A DNA stretch of 64,000 nucleotides from Channallabes apus. Its lineage: Eukaryota > Chordata > Actinopteri > Siluriformes > Clariidae. A program made the position numbers and the translations under genes. The notes below the pieces were generated by a model. It had not been told where the DNA came from. It saw nothing but the letters and a program-made list of their open reading frames with translations, and searched no databases. The stretch covers positions 1,211,001-1,275,000 of the forward strand of contig CM060109.1 of the NCBI GenBank assembly GCA_030522415.1. The letters run 5' to 3'. Shown here piece by piece: positions 1 to 11,235 of the stretch; the stretch's first letter is position 1, and each line of letters begins with the position of its first letter.

Positions 1-120
1 ACTCAGCTGCAGGTTATAAATATCGGTGAGCCGACGACAACCTCAGATTCATTTGTCTGAATGGACGTCCGGTCACGTGGCAGTGCGGCATTGCGATGCA
101 GCATCTCGTTCCCGCCTTTC
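1..120 (-). repeat. Right inverted terminal repeat of the DIRS element (cut by window edge)
   Basis: The first ~52 bases match the complement of the repeat at ~18106-18155, then diverge. A homologous, more complete copy is at 42158-42460. Confidence 0.75.
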
Positions 121-215
121 AGGGAACAGGGTTACAGCAAAGTAACCCGAGACGTTCCCTTTCAAAGCTAACTCGATGCTGCGTTGGAAACGCTATGGGA
201 ACGAGGATACCAACG
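120..215 (-). repeat. DIRS internal complementary region
   Basis: The motif gttccctttcaaag...ctcgatgctgcg near 155-185 reads in the plus direction exactly like the outer start of the left inverted repeat read on the minus strand (~18290). It is therefore complementary to the element's own left tip. That is the expected layout of the DIRS internal complementary region, which templates circular DNA formation. Confidence 0.65.
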
Positions 216-1560
216 CCGCTGCACTGCAGGTGTCTGGACCCCAAGGTTGTGTAGCATGTGTGCACAAGGCCGCGGAATCTCAGAACTATGTCTGGGAGCT
301 ACGTGGACATCCAGACTATAAATTTTACAAATGTGTGCGGGGAGGAAAAAACCTGCTGCATCACACACTTGCTGCAGGGAGTACCTCTTGCAGGAGCAAT
401 AGATGAGGTGACCCCTCTGGTTGAATGGGCCCTGACTCCCAGAGGCAAAGTGAGCTCATGCGCCACATAGGAGAGGGCAGTAGCATCTCTTGTCCAGTGA
501 CAAGGTATGTGTAGTGGCGGATGCCCCCCCCCCCTGGTTGCGGCCTGCATAGCATACAGAAAGTTGCCCTGACTTTCGCCACTGGCTGGTTCGGTGGTCG
601 TAGCTCTGAAGGGCACATACTGCGCACAGTAGGTGATGATGCAGAATTGCCTTGACTGCCCAGGGGCAGGTCCAGGCAAGATGGGGAGACTGACAAGTAC
701 GCAGATCTCCGATCCTCTTGTGAGAGGAAATGGCGATAAGAAAAACCATCCTAAGGGTCAGAGGCCTGTCAGGTGCTGACTCTAGTGACTTCAATCAGAA
801 CGTGGCAGACTGAAATAGCGAATGCGTAAGTTCTGACGGTACTAGGCACAAGCCTGAAGACAATTCTTCTTAGAGAAACTCCAGCACTGGAGCAATTCAG
901 CAGAGGACTGGGTCAACCTGCTTAGCACACACTTGCTGTAGGAGGGATACCCCTTGCTAGTGCAATATATGGGGCGATCCCCTTGGTTGAATGAGCCCTG
1001 ATTCCTAGAGGTGAAGTGAGCTCATGTGTCCCATAGGAGGGGGCAATAGCACTCTCATCCAGTATAGTCGCGGAGGCACCGCAGGTTGCGGTTCCAAACA
1101 TGTAAAAGCTACGCTGGTTTACGCTACCGGCTGATGTGGTGGCCGTAAATCTGAAGAGCGTGTACTGGACATAGTCAGTGAAATCTCTTCTGTTCCGAAG
1201 CTGTAAAGGCAGAGGACAGGATGTTTCAAAAACAATATCAGACGATAGTTGAGTGAGAATGCAATTAAGTACATCCTGAGAGTACTAGGGCACAATCTCG
1301 AGGACAAACTTTTTTTTTTTTTTTGCAGCAGCAGCAGCAGTTCCAGCACTGAACACATCGGCAGTGAACTGAGTCTACCCGTTTAGCACACACTTGCTGC
1401 AGGGGAATACCTCTTGCTAGTGTAATAGATGAGGCGATCTCCTGGTTGAATGAGCCCCGATTCCTAGAGGTAACGTGGTACTGTGAGGCTCATAGGAGAG
1501 GGTAATAGCATCTCTCACCCAAATGGCACATACTGGACACTGTAAGTGAAGTCTTTCCTG
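168..1560 (-). pseudogene. DIRS tyrosine recombinase, three partial tandem copies
   Basis: The first copy (~794-170) shows the family's catalytic landmarks in different frames: SHKRIGDL with the first Arg (~740-717), AHSTRGVTSS with the His-x-x-Arg box (~445-415), and KIYSLDV with the nucleophilic Tyr (~330-305). Frameshifts separate them. Two further AHST boxes follow at ~985-1000 (AHSTKG) and ~1445-1460 (AHSTRR), each with the same flanks, so the C-terminal half of the recombinase has been tandemly triplicated with spacing of ~460-560 bp. In a working element the enzyme would integrate the circular cDNA. None of these copies can encode an intact recombinase. Confidence 0.75.
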
Positions 1561-1989
1561 CTCTGAGGCTGTAACAGGCGTAGGACAGGGGCTTCAACCT
1601 ATATGGGCTGAAACACTTCGTATGTACGAATCTTTCACATTCATTCATTTCTGAGGGCATAAGCTCTTCTAGGAGAGGGAGCCCTAGAATAGTCTTAATT
1701 ACGCTGGCTGGAAGACCAGCTTGACTTAGACTCCCGGAAGCAGCGTTATCAGGAAAAATTAATAGAGACGTAACCTGGGCCGCGTAAGGGCCAAGGTGTC
1801 CAGACCCAGGGGTGGGGCTGGAAGAGTGAGAGAGCAGCAAAGGGGACATTTGCTGGTCTTACGAGGTAAAGAGGTCCACCTCTGCTAGCTGAAATCTCTC
1901 CCAGATTGACTGACTACTTCGGGGTGGGGTTTCCAATCCCCGTGTGTCAGAGCTTGACTGGACAGTACAGATGCTCCTTATTTATATGC

Positions 1990-2410
1990 CCTGAAATGTA
2001 AATCGCCCTGAGGGAGAGGAATCTGGTGCGCTAGCTGTTTAGTGGCGCGAGCACAGTCTGCCCTGGCGATAATATGTGACTGCAATAGTGTTGCACATCC
2101 ACACTAGGGCATGGTAGCCTCTCAATTGCTGGAGGAAGTGCTTTAGGGCCAGAAATAGGGCCATCATTTCGAGGCAATTGATGTGCCGGGGGCGAGATGA
2201 AAGCCTTTCCAGCTCCATGGGGCTGGATGGTCATCCAAAACCCTATCTTAGCCACATCTGGAGTGCTCCCATGTGCAGACGGCCCAGAGGTGTCACTGTG
2301 GATACAGCTGCCATGAGAACCTTTGCTGGTCTAGCTTGATTTCCTTGTCTCAATCTTAGAACCAAAGATGAGCTAGGACGACATGCTGATGTCGAAGCGC
2401 TAGCTACTGA
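1990..2410 (-). pseudogene. DIRS reverse transcriptase end and RNase H
   Basis: The minus strand reads LMAAVSTVTPLGRLHM at ~2335-2275 and, in another frame, HINCLEMMALFLALKHFL at ~2185-2130. These are typical of the DIRS RT thumb and RNase H segments. The parts lie in different frames with stops, so the gene is dead. It continues the RT begun at ~16185-16520 on the other side of the T1 insertion. About 40-50 residues between the two halves are missing. Confidence 0.7.
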
Positions 2411-2427
2411 CCCACATGGAAAGAACC

Positions 2428-2800
2428 TATATGAGGATATATGCGCATATATGAAACCTATATGCAGTATATATGTGCATATATCCACACCTATATGAGG
2501 ATATATGCGCATATATGAAACCTATATGCAGTATATATGCGCATATAACTGCACCTATATGAGGATATATGCGCATATATGAAACCTATATGCAGTATAG
2601 ATGCATATATTTGATAATATATATGCTGCATATATGCGTATATATGCCACATATAGGCAACATTGAGGTGCATATATGCGTATATACAGGCCATATAGGT
2701 CTCCTGTATTGCATCTTTATATCCACATATAAGCCCTATATGTACATACAAGATATGTCTCCTATGGCAGGATCTGGTCATTTTAGCTCATATCTCACTT
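2428..2800. repeat. 64-bp tandem repeat rich in palindromic CATATATG (left arm of T1)
   Basis: The phrase CTATATGAGGATATATGCGC recurs at ~2428, 2491 and 2555 (period ~64 bp), followed by degenerate units to ~2760 and an isolated unit at ~2935-2965. Open frames across it are low-complexity artefacts. Confidence 0.8.
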
Positions 2801-3150
2801 TGGCAACTGTCATACATGATGCCTAGCTTATATTTTCTATTATCAAGGCAATAACTAAGAACTAACTTTAAAAAAAATGCAAAAAATTTATGTGCGAACA
2901 CATTAAATTGGTATCCTAATTGTCCACATACAGTATATGAGGATATATGCACATATATGAAACCTCAGTCTCCATGAAAATCTTTTTGAAACACGTCACT
3001 AAAATTAACTGAAATGAGAAATATATCTATATATCTTAAAATGTCTACTTTTAAATGATGCAAGTCACATTGAAAACAAATATTCTCAGTTTATATAATC
3101 CGTATGAAACCAAGGAGAGGCACAGAATTTCTGTCGCACTTATCTGCTAA
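2800..3150. other. AT-rich interior of T1, no gene seen
   Basis: It contains one more satellite unit at ~2935 and no frame with recognisable coding. Confidence 0.5.
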
Positions 3151-3320
3151 TAACTCGAGGCAGGACACGCCCACTCGCCAATCACACGGAAATGAGTCCG
3201 GGTAATTTACATACTAGGCCACGCCCCCAGACACCGGCCTAATCAACACACACACACACACACAGAGAGACAGGTTTGAAAATACTCAGATTCAGTGAGG
3301 TTTCTGCACGTTTTGGAAGA
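3150..3320 (+). promoter_or_regulatory. Promoter-like segment in T1
   Basis: It has an inverted-orientation-independent set of boxes: a CCAAT core in cgccaatcac (~3177) and two GC/CACCC-type boxes (cacgccca ~3168, ggccacgccccc ~3220). A short exon with ATG and a splice donor follows. This is inferred from composition only. Confidence 0.4.
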
Positions 3321-3452
3321 TGGCACGCGCTTACACATCCGAGGAAACTCCTGGAAAGTGGGAGGAGTTTACATTTGCCTCAGAAGAAGACTGTGTGACT
3401 CCGACGCCGAACAGGAGCATTTTGAACAGAGAATAGACCCATGCTACACTGG
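3320..3452 (+). CDS. Short first exon of T1 gene (38-codon ORF, splice donor after it)
   Basis: ATG at 3320 opens a 38-codon acidic frame (MARAYTSEETPGKWEEF...) ending TAG at 3434-3436. A strong donor (CTGG/GTAAGT) follows at 3452/3453. Acidic N-termini are common in piggyBac transposases, but the in-frame stop before the donor means this exon cannot join the 5190 exon in frame as it stands. It could be an upstream ORF or a decayed first coding exon. Confidence 0.3.
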
Positions 3453-4169
3453 GTAAGTTATTAAGTCTTATATAACTCTTATTCTGATAATACTAAACTA
3501 ATATTAGTAAATATTTTCCTCACTACAGCTAGCTCTTGTCAGCTTGTGTGACATGTTGGCTTTCAATGCCATTTATATAGTTTAGGTAAATCATGCTAAC
3601 ATGCTGCCTCATGTAGCACAAACATGATATTTCCCGGTGGTTAAGCTAATGCCTTATGGAGTTTACAGATGTTTATAAATGTTCTAATGTATTTCACCTT
3701 GTTTTGGATAGCTTTAGATTATGGTTGCTAATATATATTTGGCTCTGTTTTGGTTAGCTTATAACACTGCTATCAGTAATGTTATTTAGCACAAACAAGC
3801 TAGTTCCAGGTGGCTAAAATACAGCCTTATGTAGCTAAGTGATGCTTATGAATATTTCTTTTGTGTAAATGTATATAATCCCTTTTGTTTAGTGTGTATT
3901 TACAAATGCCTGATAAGATGTAATTGTTTAGAATGTGTTCAATATGTGTGTAATGTCCAATGGATGGTGTTTGCTAATGTCTCAGTTGTAAATATTTGAG
4001 ATCCACTACATGGTCTGTTGTCCATCAACAGATATTTGCCCAGCCTATTGCCCATCAAAAATACAGAGGGGCACAAAAATGTATACACACTTTCACAATT
4101 GTTATCTATGGCCTTTTTTTAAAACTCAAATTGAATTATGGCAGCAGTGTGTAGTATTATCTATCACCA
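3453..4169 (+). other. Intron-like AT-rich sequence of T1
   Basis: It lies between a donor at 3453 and an acceptor near 5189, interrupted by the LINE insertion. No coding is seen. Confidence 0.4.
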
Positions 4170-4177
4170 TCATGTGA

Positions 4178-5034
4178 TGCTTCAGATACCTCGGTGTTCA
4201 CATCACGCAGGACCTATCATGGTCCTGTCACATCAACACCGTGGTGAAAAAAGCCCGGCAGCGTCTCTACCACCTCAGACGCTTGAGAGACTTTAGACTG
4301 CCCTCCAAGGTGCTCAGGAACTTCTACTCCTGCACCATAGAGAGCATCCTGACGGGAAACATCACGACCTGGTTCGGGAACAGCACCATGCAGGACAGAC
4401 GAGCTCTACAGAGGGTGGTGCGATCAGCCGAGCGCATCATCCACACTGAGCTCCCTGACCTGCACTCCATCTACAGCAAGCGGTGCTGGACTAAGGCCAG
4501 GAAGATCGTGAAGGACCTCAGTCACCCCAGTAATGGACTGTTCTCTTTGTTGCGGTCTGGGAAGAGATTCCGCTCCCTAAAGGCCAACACAGAGAGACTG
4601 AGGAGGAGCTTCTTCCCGCAGGCGATAAGGTCTCTCAATCACACCTCCACACAGGACTAATAACATCTTTTAAGCTCACAACACTGACTGGACAATCATG
4701 GACACATTCATACACACTTGCACTAAATACTCATACATCTGGACAATTGCACATGTCACCTTTCATGCATATTTGCACAACTACGGACACTTTAATACCA
4801 TATTTCTATATTTTTGCAATATTTTATTATGCCCTTATGCACAGTTAATTTTACAAATTTTACTAGTTAAAATTATTTCTTAGTATTTCCTTTTTATTGA
4901 TTATTTATTTTACGTACAAGATTTTATTTTCTTATTTTCTTTCTTTTTAAGGTCACTGGCGGTCGTATAAAAACATTTCACTGCATATTATACTGTGTAT
5001 GATTGTGTATGTGACTAATAAAAATTTGAATTTG
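4178..5034 (+). mobile_element. 5'-truncated L2-type LINE with 8-bp target duplication
   Basis: It carries the last ~150 codons of the L2 RT protein (FRYLGVHITQDLSWS..., stop at 4658-4660) and the 3' UTR ending aataaaaatttgaattt. The same sequence, much longer, is at 53.66-56.11 kb. Flanking copies of TCATGTGA at 4170-4177 and 5035-5042 are the target-site duplication, which defines both ends exactly. Confidence 0.9.
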
Positions 5035-5189
5035 TCATGTGACCTACAGAAGAGAGGTGTATATTTTTCATGTTGAAGTGTGGATACATTTTTTGGTCAT
5101 CTCTGTTTATATTATGCATCCATATTAATTGCACATCCATTTACTCTGAACAGTATAGGCTAACATTTTTTTTATTTATTTGTTTTTAG

Positions 5190-5535
5190 GAATGTGTCTG
5201 CATCACCCTTGCCTTCACCAGCCCCTCACATCAGGACACGCAAGCTCCGTTCAGATGGACCTCTTGTATTTGTGAAGTGGATGGACACACGAGAAGTATC
5301 TACATGTTGTACCATCCATTCTGCTTATACAGTAGACGCGGTGAAGATGAGGGTGAAATTACAAGGTACATGGACTACAAAGACATTTCCTGTGACTGCG
5401 TACAACCAGCACATGGGGAGTTGATCCCTCTGATCAGCTATTACAATACTATACTACACAGCACAAAACAATGAAGTCGTACAGAAATATTTCTCTACAC
5501 TGCTTGGACATTGCTCCAACCAATGCTTACCCTGC
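5190..5535 (+). pseudogene. piggyBac-type transposase C-terminal exon (DDE_Tnp_1_7), frameshifted
   Basis: A splice acceptor (tttttag at 5183-5189) opens an exon coding LVFVKWMDTREVSTCCTIHSAY and then VTAYNQHMG. One base of frameshift near 5416 leads into GVDPSDQLLQYYTTQHKTM. This order (W-x-D-x-R, T-x-H, YN-x-x-MGGVD-x-x-D) is the C-terminal catalytic core pattern of piggyBac transposases, including the conserved Asp of GVDxxD. The N-terminal two thirds of the enzyme is absent, so it cannot be active. Read literally the frame stops at 5422-5424. It belongs to T1, whose lack of TTAA flanks remains unexplained. Confidence 0.65.
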
Positions 5536-5539
5536 ATAT

Positions 5540-5788
5540 ATGTTTTGTACTGTTTTTTTTTTTTTTTTATCTTGCACTGTTTTACTCTGAATGTCCGTCT
5601 TTTTTCAGTTTTTATTTTGTACTGTTCCTGTTGCAGTTTTACCCTCCATATATGTTTATCATTAATCTGCATTTATACATAAAATCCTATTAACTATTGG
5701 GAAGCTAAACATAAGAATCAGTATGAAACATGAAAAGTTTCTAAAAGTTGCCAATAAATTAATATTGTGATGTGAAATTATTTTTCAG
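5540..5788 (+). other. T1 non-coding sequence after the piggyBac exon
   Basis: T-rich, with no coding recognised. Confidence 0.4.
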
Positions 5789-6400
5789 ATTGAAATTATA
5801 AAGGGCTCTGGGGTGTTTTGCCAGGCAGAAGCGTGGAGAGCAGCCAGCCTTGCCACCTCTGCAACTGCCACGGTACGGAATCTGCTGCTGGGCACCTTCG
5901 AATTGGAGACTGGACCAAATTAAAAAGGTAGCTATTATTGGTGAGTAAATGCATAATGCGTTGAGAAGGGAAAAAAACATTATAAGTTCACCACTTTAAC
6001 CATAGCCTACTTGTATCAATGTTTATTAGCCATCAATGGAGACTGCATAAGGTAGGGCACCCATTATTGTTACTGTATCTGCTTGGTACCTATAATACTA
6101 ATTCATCGCTTGCTCACTTCTTAATCCTACCTTTTCTCTTCTAAAGCCACATTTCTGGGGTATTGCGCTGTAGGGTGTGTAGTCCTCTATTTTGTAGAAC
6201 ATATAGTGTTGCAAATAACCTCGTGGCACTAATTGTTGTCGTCTGAAGTTTTAATAAATAATCATTTATTATTATTATACTGTCTTATTATTTTTGTCTT
6301 CTCTAGATGCTACTGTACATTGAAGAAGTGGCCGGCAGCCACCCGAAGGCAGATAGGCACATCTATCAATTCAAAGCTCACGGAGCTGGGAAGATCCACA
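5789..6400 (+). pseudogene. BEN-domain-like exons (two) in T1
   Basis: Exon one runs from an acceptor at 5787-5788 to a donor at 5940/5941 and reads GSGVFCQAEAWRAASLATSA, then in another frame LDQIKKVAII. Exon two starts after ctctag at 6306 and reads LKKWPAATRRQIGTSINSKL. The succession of an alanine-rich helix, a leucine-rich LLLG helix, LDQxKVxxI and W-P-x-A-x-R-x-x-I-x-x-x-I-N-x-K-L resembles BEN domains found in fish transposon-derived proteins. Each exon needs one frameshift. BEN domains bind DNA or partner proteins; here only a relic is seen. The family call is from pattern memory. Confidence 0.35.
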
Positions 6401-6544
6401 AAATATATTTTTTTTCTTCCTGTTCAGTTTTTTGTCATGTTTTTGTTCTTTTACTAGTTGATTGTTCTTAAGAAAATAAGAAATTAATTTCTACATTTTG
6501 GGCTTTTATTTATGTTGTCTAGCAGCTATGGATTTTTTTTACTA

Positions 6545-6750
6545 ATCTAGGTAAACATATAGGTGCATATATGCACACACATATACATGCATATATGTAC
6601 CTATATATGCACATATAATATAGGAAAACGGCCAATTTTATATATGTCACATATACTGTATTACTATATAGGTACATATATGTACGCATATATGCACACA
6701 TATATGTACATATAATATAGGAAAACGGCCAATTTTATATATGTCTATAT
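6545..6750. repeat. ~97-bp tandem repeat, right arm of T1
   Basis: The block ggaaaacggccaattttata recurs at ~6622 and ~6720, and again beyond T2A at ~16076 (with one change). T2A is thus inserted inside this array. Confidence 0.8.
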
Positions 6751-6751
6751 A

Positions 6752-7045
6752 CAGATGTCGCCATTAAAAACCCGCGTTTCGAGAAAAGGGATCCCGTGAC
6801 TTGCCGCGGCTTTGCGCGGCTGCGTGCGGGAAGCTGTGAACATGCCCTTCATTACCTGTAGGGGGCAGTCGTGTTTCAGTCTGAAGTATTGTGTGTCTAC
6901 TGAAGCCGAAAATGTGTGCAAATTAAACTGCGCATGCGTATTTGGAGACGCTGTGCCCGCGCTGTGGATCAGTCGGTTGTGGATCATCACGGAGGTACAG
7001 TACAACACGGCATGGCTGGAGCTGGAGTTTGTCGTGTTCGAGGTA
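6752..7045 (+). promoter_or_regulatory. T2A left terminus and untranslated first-exon-like segment
   Basis: CpG-rich sequence next to the tip ends in a strong donor (gttcgag/gtaagttta at ~7041). This resembles a promoter plus non-coding first exon of an element-borne gene. It is a composition-based inference. Confidence 0.35.
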
Positions 7046-7610
7046 AGTTTAGCTTTCTTTTTTGGATGTGATTCTCGCTTTCATGACTCCCAATTAATGT
7101 TCATCTTAATCTCAGGACGTACAATTAGCAATTTCAGTTTTTAATAGTGTGGAGATTCACAAAACACCGTTTTCATGTAAAAACCTGAACCTACGGAGCC
7201 CCCATGGGTCCTGTGGTAAATAAATAAATAAATAAAATAAAAACGAACCGAGCGCGCGGATTAATACACCGAGATGTGTGTTTCTTACCCCCACCCCGAG
7301 TGAAAACGGCGTGTTCAGACAAAGGCTCGCCAGTTAGATGCCATTTCTGAACAAACTGAGTCGTGTGTGTTAAAGCATTAAATGGTAAAAGAGCACTAGC
7401 AATAAACGTTTTTTTTTCTGAAGCCGAAATTTATCAATGAGTTACGAGTAAAGAACCTGTACATATGTTCATACAGTATTGACAGCAGCTCTAATTTACT
7501 GCGGTAAAGCCAGCCGCGGTTCAGAAAAACACGGTCAAGCCAGCCGCGATTGATTTTAGTGCGCGCGCATATTACAGTGATTACGGTAGTTTCATGAACA
7601 ACACAGAGAG

Positions 7611-8005
7611 AATGCCCCATATCTGAAAAATGCTGCAGTAAAATAGTTTCATATGTGGTGTGTATATAGTATGGGACGTCCTGAATAAGAACTGATCATT
7701 GTTTTTTTCTACTTATTAGAAATGGGGTCTTTATACCCCTTTAAAGTGTAATAATGTCCAATATCTCAAAAATGCTGCAGTAAAATAGTTTCATATGTGG
7801 TGTGTATATAGTATGGGACGTCCTGAATAAGAACTGATCATTGTTTTTTTCTACTTATTAGAAATGGGGTCTTTATACCCCTTTAAAATGTAATAATGCC
7901 CCATATCTGAAAAATGCTGCAGTAAAATTGTTTCATATGTGGTGTGTATATAGTATGGGACGTCCTGAATAAGAACAGATCATTGTTTTTTTCTACTTTT
8001 TTTTT
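7611..8005. repeat. 142-bp tandem repeat, ~2.8 copies
   Basis: The phrase aatgctgcagtaaaat recurs at ~7628, 7770 and 7912 with near-identical flanks. Units begin at 7611, 7753 and 7895, and the third is cut at ~8005. The repeat is non-coding. Confidence 0.9.
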
Positions 8006-8890
8006 TTATCATATAATGTGTGTACATTATATGGGATAAAAACTGACCATGGCGTTTTATACTTACTAGAATTTATTTTTTCATAGGTCTCTGAAGTGAA
8101 ATAAAGGCATTTTATTTAACTTTTTTTCCCCATTGTGAACATTTGTTTATTTGACCTCTCTTCCAAAGCAGACGTTAATCCTCATTATAGAAAACATTCA
8201 TTGAAGAATAACTGCTACTTTTGAACAGTAAAACAAAATAAAAATCAATTCTGGTATTTAGAAAGACTAAATACATTATTTTGTCTGTTTTCTACGAATT
8301 CTGCTGTAACTTATCTACATAAAACAATTATTTGAATGGTGAATATTTAAGAAAAATATTGTAACAGACAACCGTCAAAGTCACCAATAAATAACACGGA
8401 TATTAAAGCAGAAATGCAAATAAATGAGCAAGTAAAAATTGACGAGCATGTTGTATTATCTCTCAGTCCTGGGCGTCTAAATGAAAAGAGCTCTGAAAGC
8501 GCGTTGTCTCTGTGTCGGTCCTGAAAGTACCGTAATCACTGTAATATGTGCGCACACTAAAATCAATCGTGGCTGGCTTGACCGCAGTTCTAATTTGTCT
8601 AAATCGCATTGCAGACAATAAAAATAAGTCGAGTCATCCTGTGACCCTGCATGCTTAATCTTTCCACACATGATTCTTACTTCTTACTTTTTCCTTAATC
8701 CCTCGCTGATCTATCTTGTATTTTTCTAACGGTGTCAGAAACTTTGTGTTAGTAGCACTGCTTGACATCCTTGATGCCTTCCTCTTTTGTAATTTGCTTT
8801 GGATAAAGGCAAACTTACAAAAGATGAAGAAATGCCTAAATGTAGTTGTACGAATAAAAGATTATGTAATGATACAATGTAAATATTTTC
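8006..8890. other. T2A non-coding interior
   Basis: AT-rich. A short segment at ~8797-8845 (gctttggataaaggc...tgcctaaatgtag) resembles a decayed L2/SINE 3' tail. Otherwise nothing is recognised. Confidence 0.4.
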
Positions 8891-8894
8891 ACAG

Positions 8895-9637
8895 AAACAA
8901 AGCGTAAAGATGAGACGTGAATCTGAAGAGGATCTCTTTGATGATTGCCTGGTAAAGCATTGTTTTCTTATTAATTATACAATTTATTAATACCTTGAAT
9001 ATAGTGTTTGTTGTATTGGACAGAAGCATATAAATGCAAATGAATATATAAATATGAGTAATTATTGAACGAATTGTCATGTTTGGACTAACCCTTTAAA
9101 TACAAACTCAGCATTCATCATAGGATTTCCTGACACTGTAAAGGTGCAGAGTAATCTATGGAGTGTAGCCATCTCATGCCATGTTTTACAATGTTTTAGT
9201 GATGCAAGATTATTGCTAAAGCAATTTAACCCAAGTTTAACAATCTGAAGTATATGAAGTGATGGTCATTTTTTATTATCAATTATTTGTATTATTTTTT
9301 TTTCTCTGTGAAATGAAGTCAGCACAGGTTGAAGCAATTCAGATTTTTTTTTTGTTTCTCAAAATAAATTATTTATTTTCTTGTACATTTTATGCAGGGG
9401 GACAGACGAAGTGATGCCAGTATGCACCTTCTTAAAATCCTTGTCGTCTGTGCTGTTGAAGGGGAAGGACCAGTTGGTGTATCCATAATCCTTGAAGGAG
9501 AGGAAATTTTGCAAGAATGTGGCAATAGCTCCGAGCACTGCGCTACACATTTGAGCTATTTTCAGAAAGTTCTTCTAGAACTTGATGGGATTAAGCTATC
9601 ACCAAAAGTGCAAGCTTTAAAGATGAAATTATCTTAA
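8895..9637 (+). pseudogene. Two terminal exons of a SAM-family-like fish protein carried in T2A
   Basis: A small exon after tttcacag (8894) codes MRRESEEDLFDDCL and ends at a donor at 8950/8951. The next exon (acceptor tgcag, 9398-9637) continues in the same frame, GDRRSDASMHLLKILVVCAV... to FQKVLLELDGIKLSPKVQAL, stop TAA at 9635-9637. The ending (VFQK-x-L-x-ELDG-x-x-LSPKVQALK-x-KL) is the conserved tail of large uncharacterised fish proteins that often start with a SAM domain. About 20 residues usually found before FQKVL (a leucine-rich helix) appear missing, which suggests an internal deletion. Upstream exons were not found. Function is unknown; the gene may be a passenger of the transposon. 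Confidence 0.5.
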
Positions 9638-9639
9638 AA

Positions 9640-10700
9640 CATTTGATTTGGCTTGACTACAAGTCTTTACATGTTGTGTTTACATGTTCAGCTTAATGTT
9701 TTAATGCGTTATGGTTTCAATGGCATACTTTTAAGTGCACTAGTCCAGAGTGCTGATTTGAATGTTGCAACTTCACTGCTTCCGAGGGCTATTACGTTTT
9801 AACGTTTATTCTACAGTTTGTTTAATGTATTTTCTGCTGTATTTTATTTCTAAATGAATGCTGTATTTTATTTATTTATTATTTTACACAATTTTGTTTA
9901 AAACAAGTATTTCAGGCCCTGGTGCCGTGCAGTTTTTTTCTATGGATGCAAAATTTAGCTGAATGCACTTTTATTAAAAAGACAACTTGGATCTAGACTG
10001 TGAATGTCACAAATATTTTGTAATGTTGGTGAATAAACTGTTAAATTTTATTTTAGTTGTGTGATTTATGAAAGATATAGATGAAATAATTACTTAAGTT
10101 TCTTTCCCCTAATATTTCCCCTAAGAAATGGGAAAACACTGTTATACGTCATCATACGTTGTTGCTGGTTCCTAATGTTACGTCAGAGGACATGCGCCGA
10201 TGTTTATCACACATTCCAATAAGAGAGATTACTCACTCCCAAAGGTTTTTTGCGCCGTATTTCGATTTTTAAAAAAGTTGCTCATTTTCACCACGAACAC
10301 GGATGAGTCTTCGGGTTTCCTCAGCCGTCCATATACAGAATATAAATTACAAAACTGTGGTCACGTTGCAATAAGTAAGAATAGTGTAAGCAAAACAATA
10401 GTGTATGGCCGTAAGCAAAACAAACAATGCGTTATCAAATGCTCGGCAAAATGCCGTGCTACTGAACTTTCATATTTGTTTGTAGCATGCAGTAAAGTGT
10501 ATGTGACATAAAAATATATATTTGTAATATTGTGCAATATGTGCTATCCGCTAGCAACCTTTAGCGATTTTTTTTGCAAACGTTTCTTTACAGAACATCA
10601 CCATAAACACAAACACAAGACTAAAGGTAATATACATATAATGAAAACTTGTCATAAAAATCTTTATTAATGGCAAAAATTACTTAACATTTATGGGTCT
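9640..10700. other. T2A interior, no gene recognised
   Basis: It holds polyadenylation-like AATAAA at ~10032 after the exon above and a 103-codon open frame (10200-10511, plus) without recognisable features, which is probably chance. Confidence 0.4.
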
Positions 10701-10905
10701 GTTTGCTCGAGTGAGCAGCCATGTTGAAAACTTCGCTTAGCCCTTCGTTTGAAGTGAGGTCCTGAAAAATCTTCGTTTGGAGGGCTATCTGGCCCTTCCC
10801 CCCTCCCCCTACACCTCCAACCAAAAGAGAAATGAGACACCACTACCCCTGCACGTGAACGCGTCAAATGGAAGGGTAGGGGGAAGGGTTGGGATTCAGC
10901 CTTAA
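10700..10905. repeat. Dispersed-repeat-like segment with inverted pyrimidine-rich ends
   Basis: cttccccCctccccctacacc (~10794) and gggtagggggaagggttgg (~10872) are roughly inverted around a short core. This resembles a small non-autonomous DNA element end pair. Class unknown. Confidence 0.3.
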
Positions 10906-11020
10906 TATTGGAGCAATAAAATTTACTTAAAATCTGTGTCCAAATTGTTATGAGGATTTTATCAAGTAAATCTTACAAGTTCTTTTTTTCAGTGCATGGG
11001 TGAACACGATGTTTTAAGAA

Positions 11021-11026
<6 letters not shown>

Positions 11027-11073
<47 letters not shown>

Positions 11074-11100
11074 TGTGTGTGTGTGTGTGTGTGTGTGTGA
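11027..11100. repeat. (TA)n then (GT)n microsatellite
   Basis: Direct reading shows ~42 bases of alternating TA followed by ~26 bases of GT. Confidence 0.95.
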
Positions 11101-11235
11101 CCGGTGCAACTCACACGTCCTATTCCATTGTCATTCATACTGCCGTAGTTTTTAGAGCCCTAAAAAAGCATTCGCTAGTAAGTAAGTAAATAAAAGACAA
11201 ATGAATAAATAGTTTTAAATTTTATATATATATAC

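Noticed and set aside
2243..2826. Overlapping open frames with YAYMxHI-type repeats
   Set aside because: They are translations of the palindromic CATATATG satellite in every frame and have no coding signature.
7755..8005. CRISPR-like spaced repeats
   Set aside because: The 142-bp units are contiguous tandem repeats with no unique spacers, in a vertebrate context.
10200..10511. 103-codon frame in T2A
   Set aside because: No recognisable family, AT-rich, no splice or promoter support; length is expected by chance.
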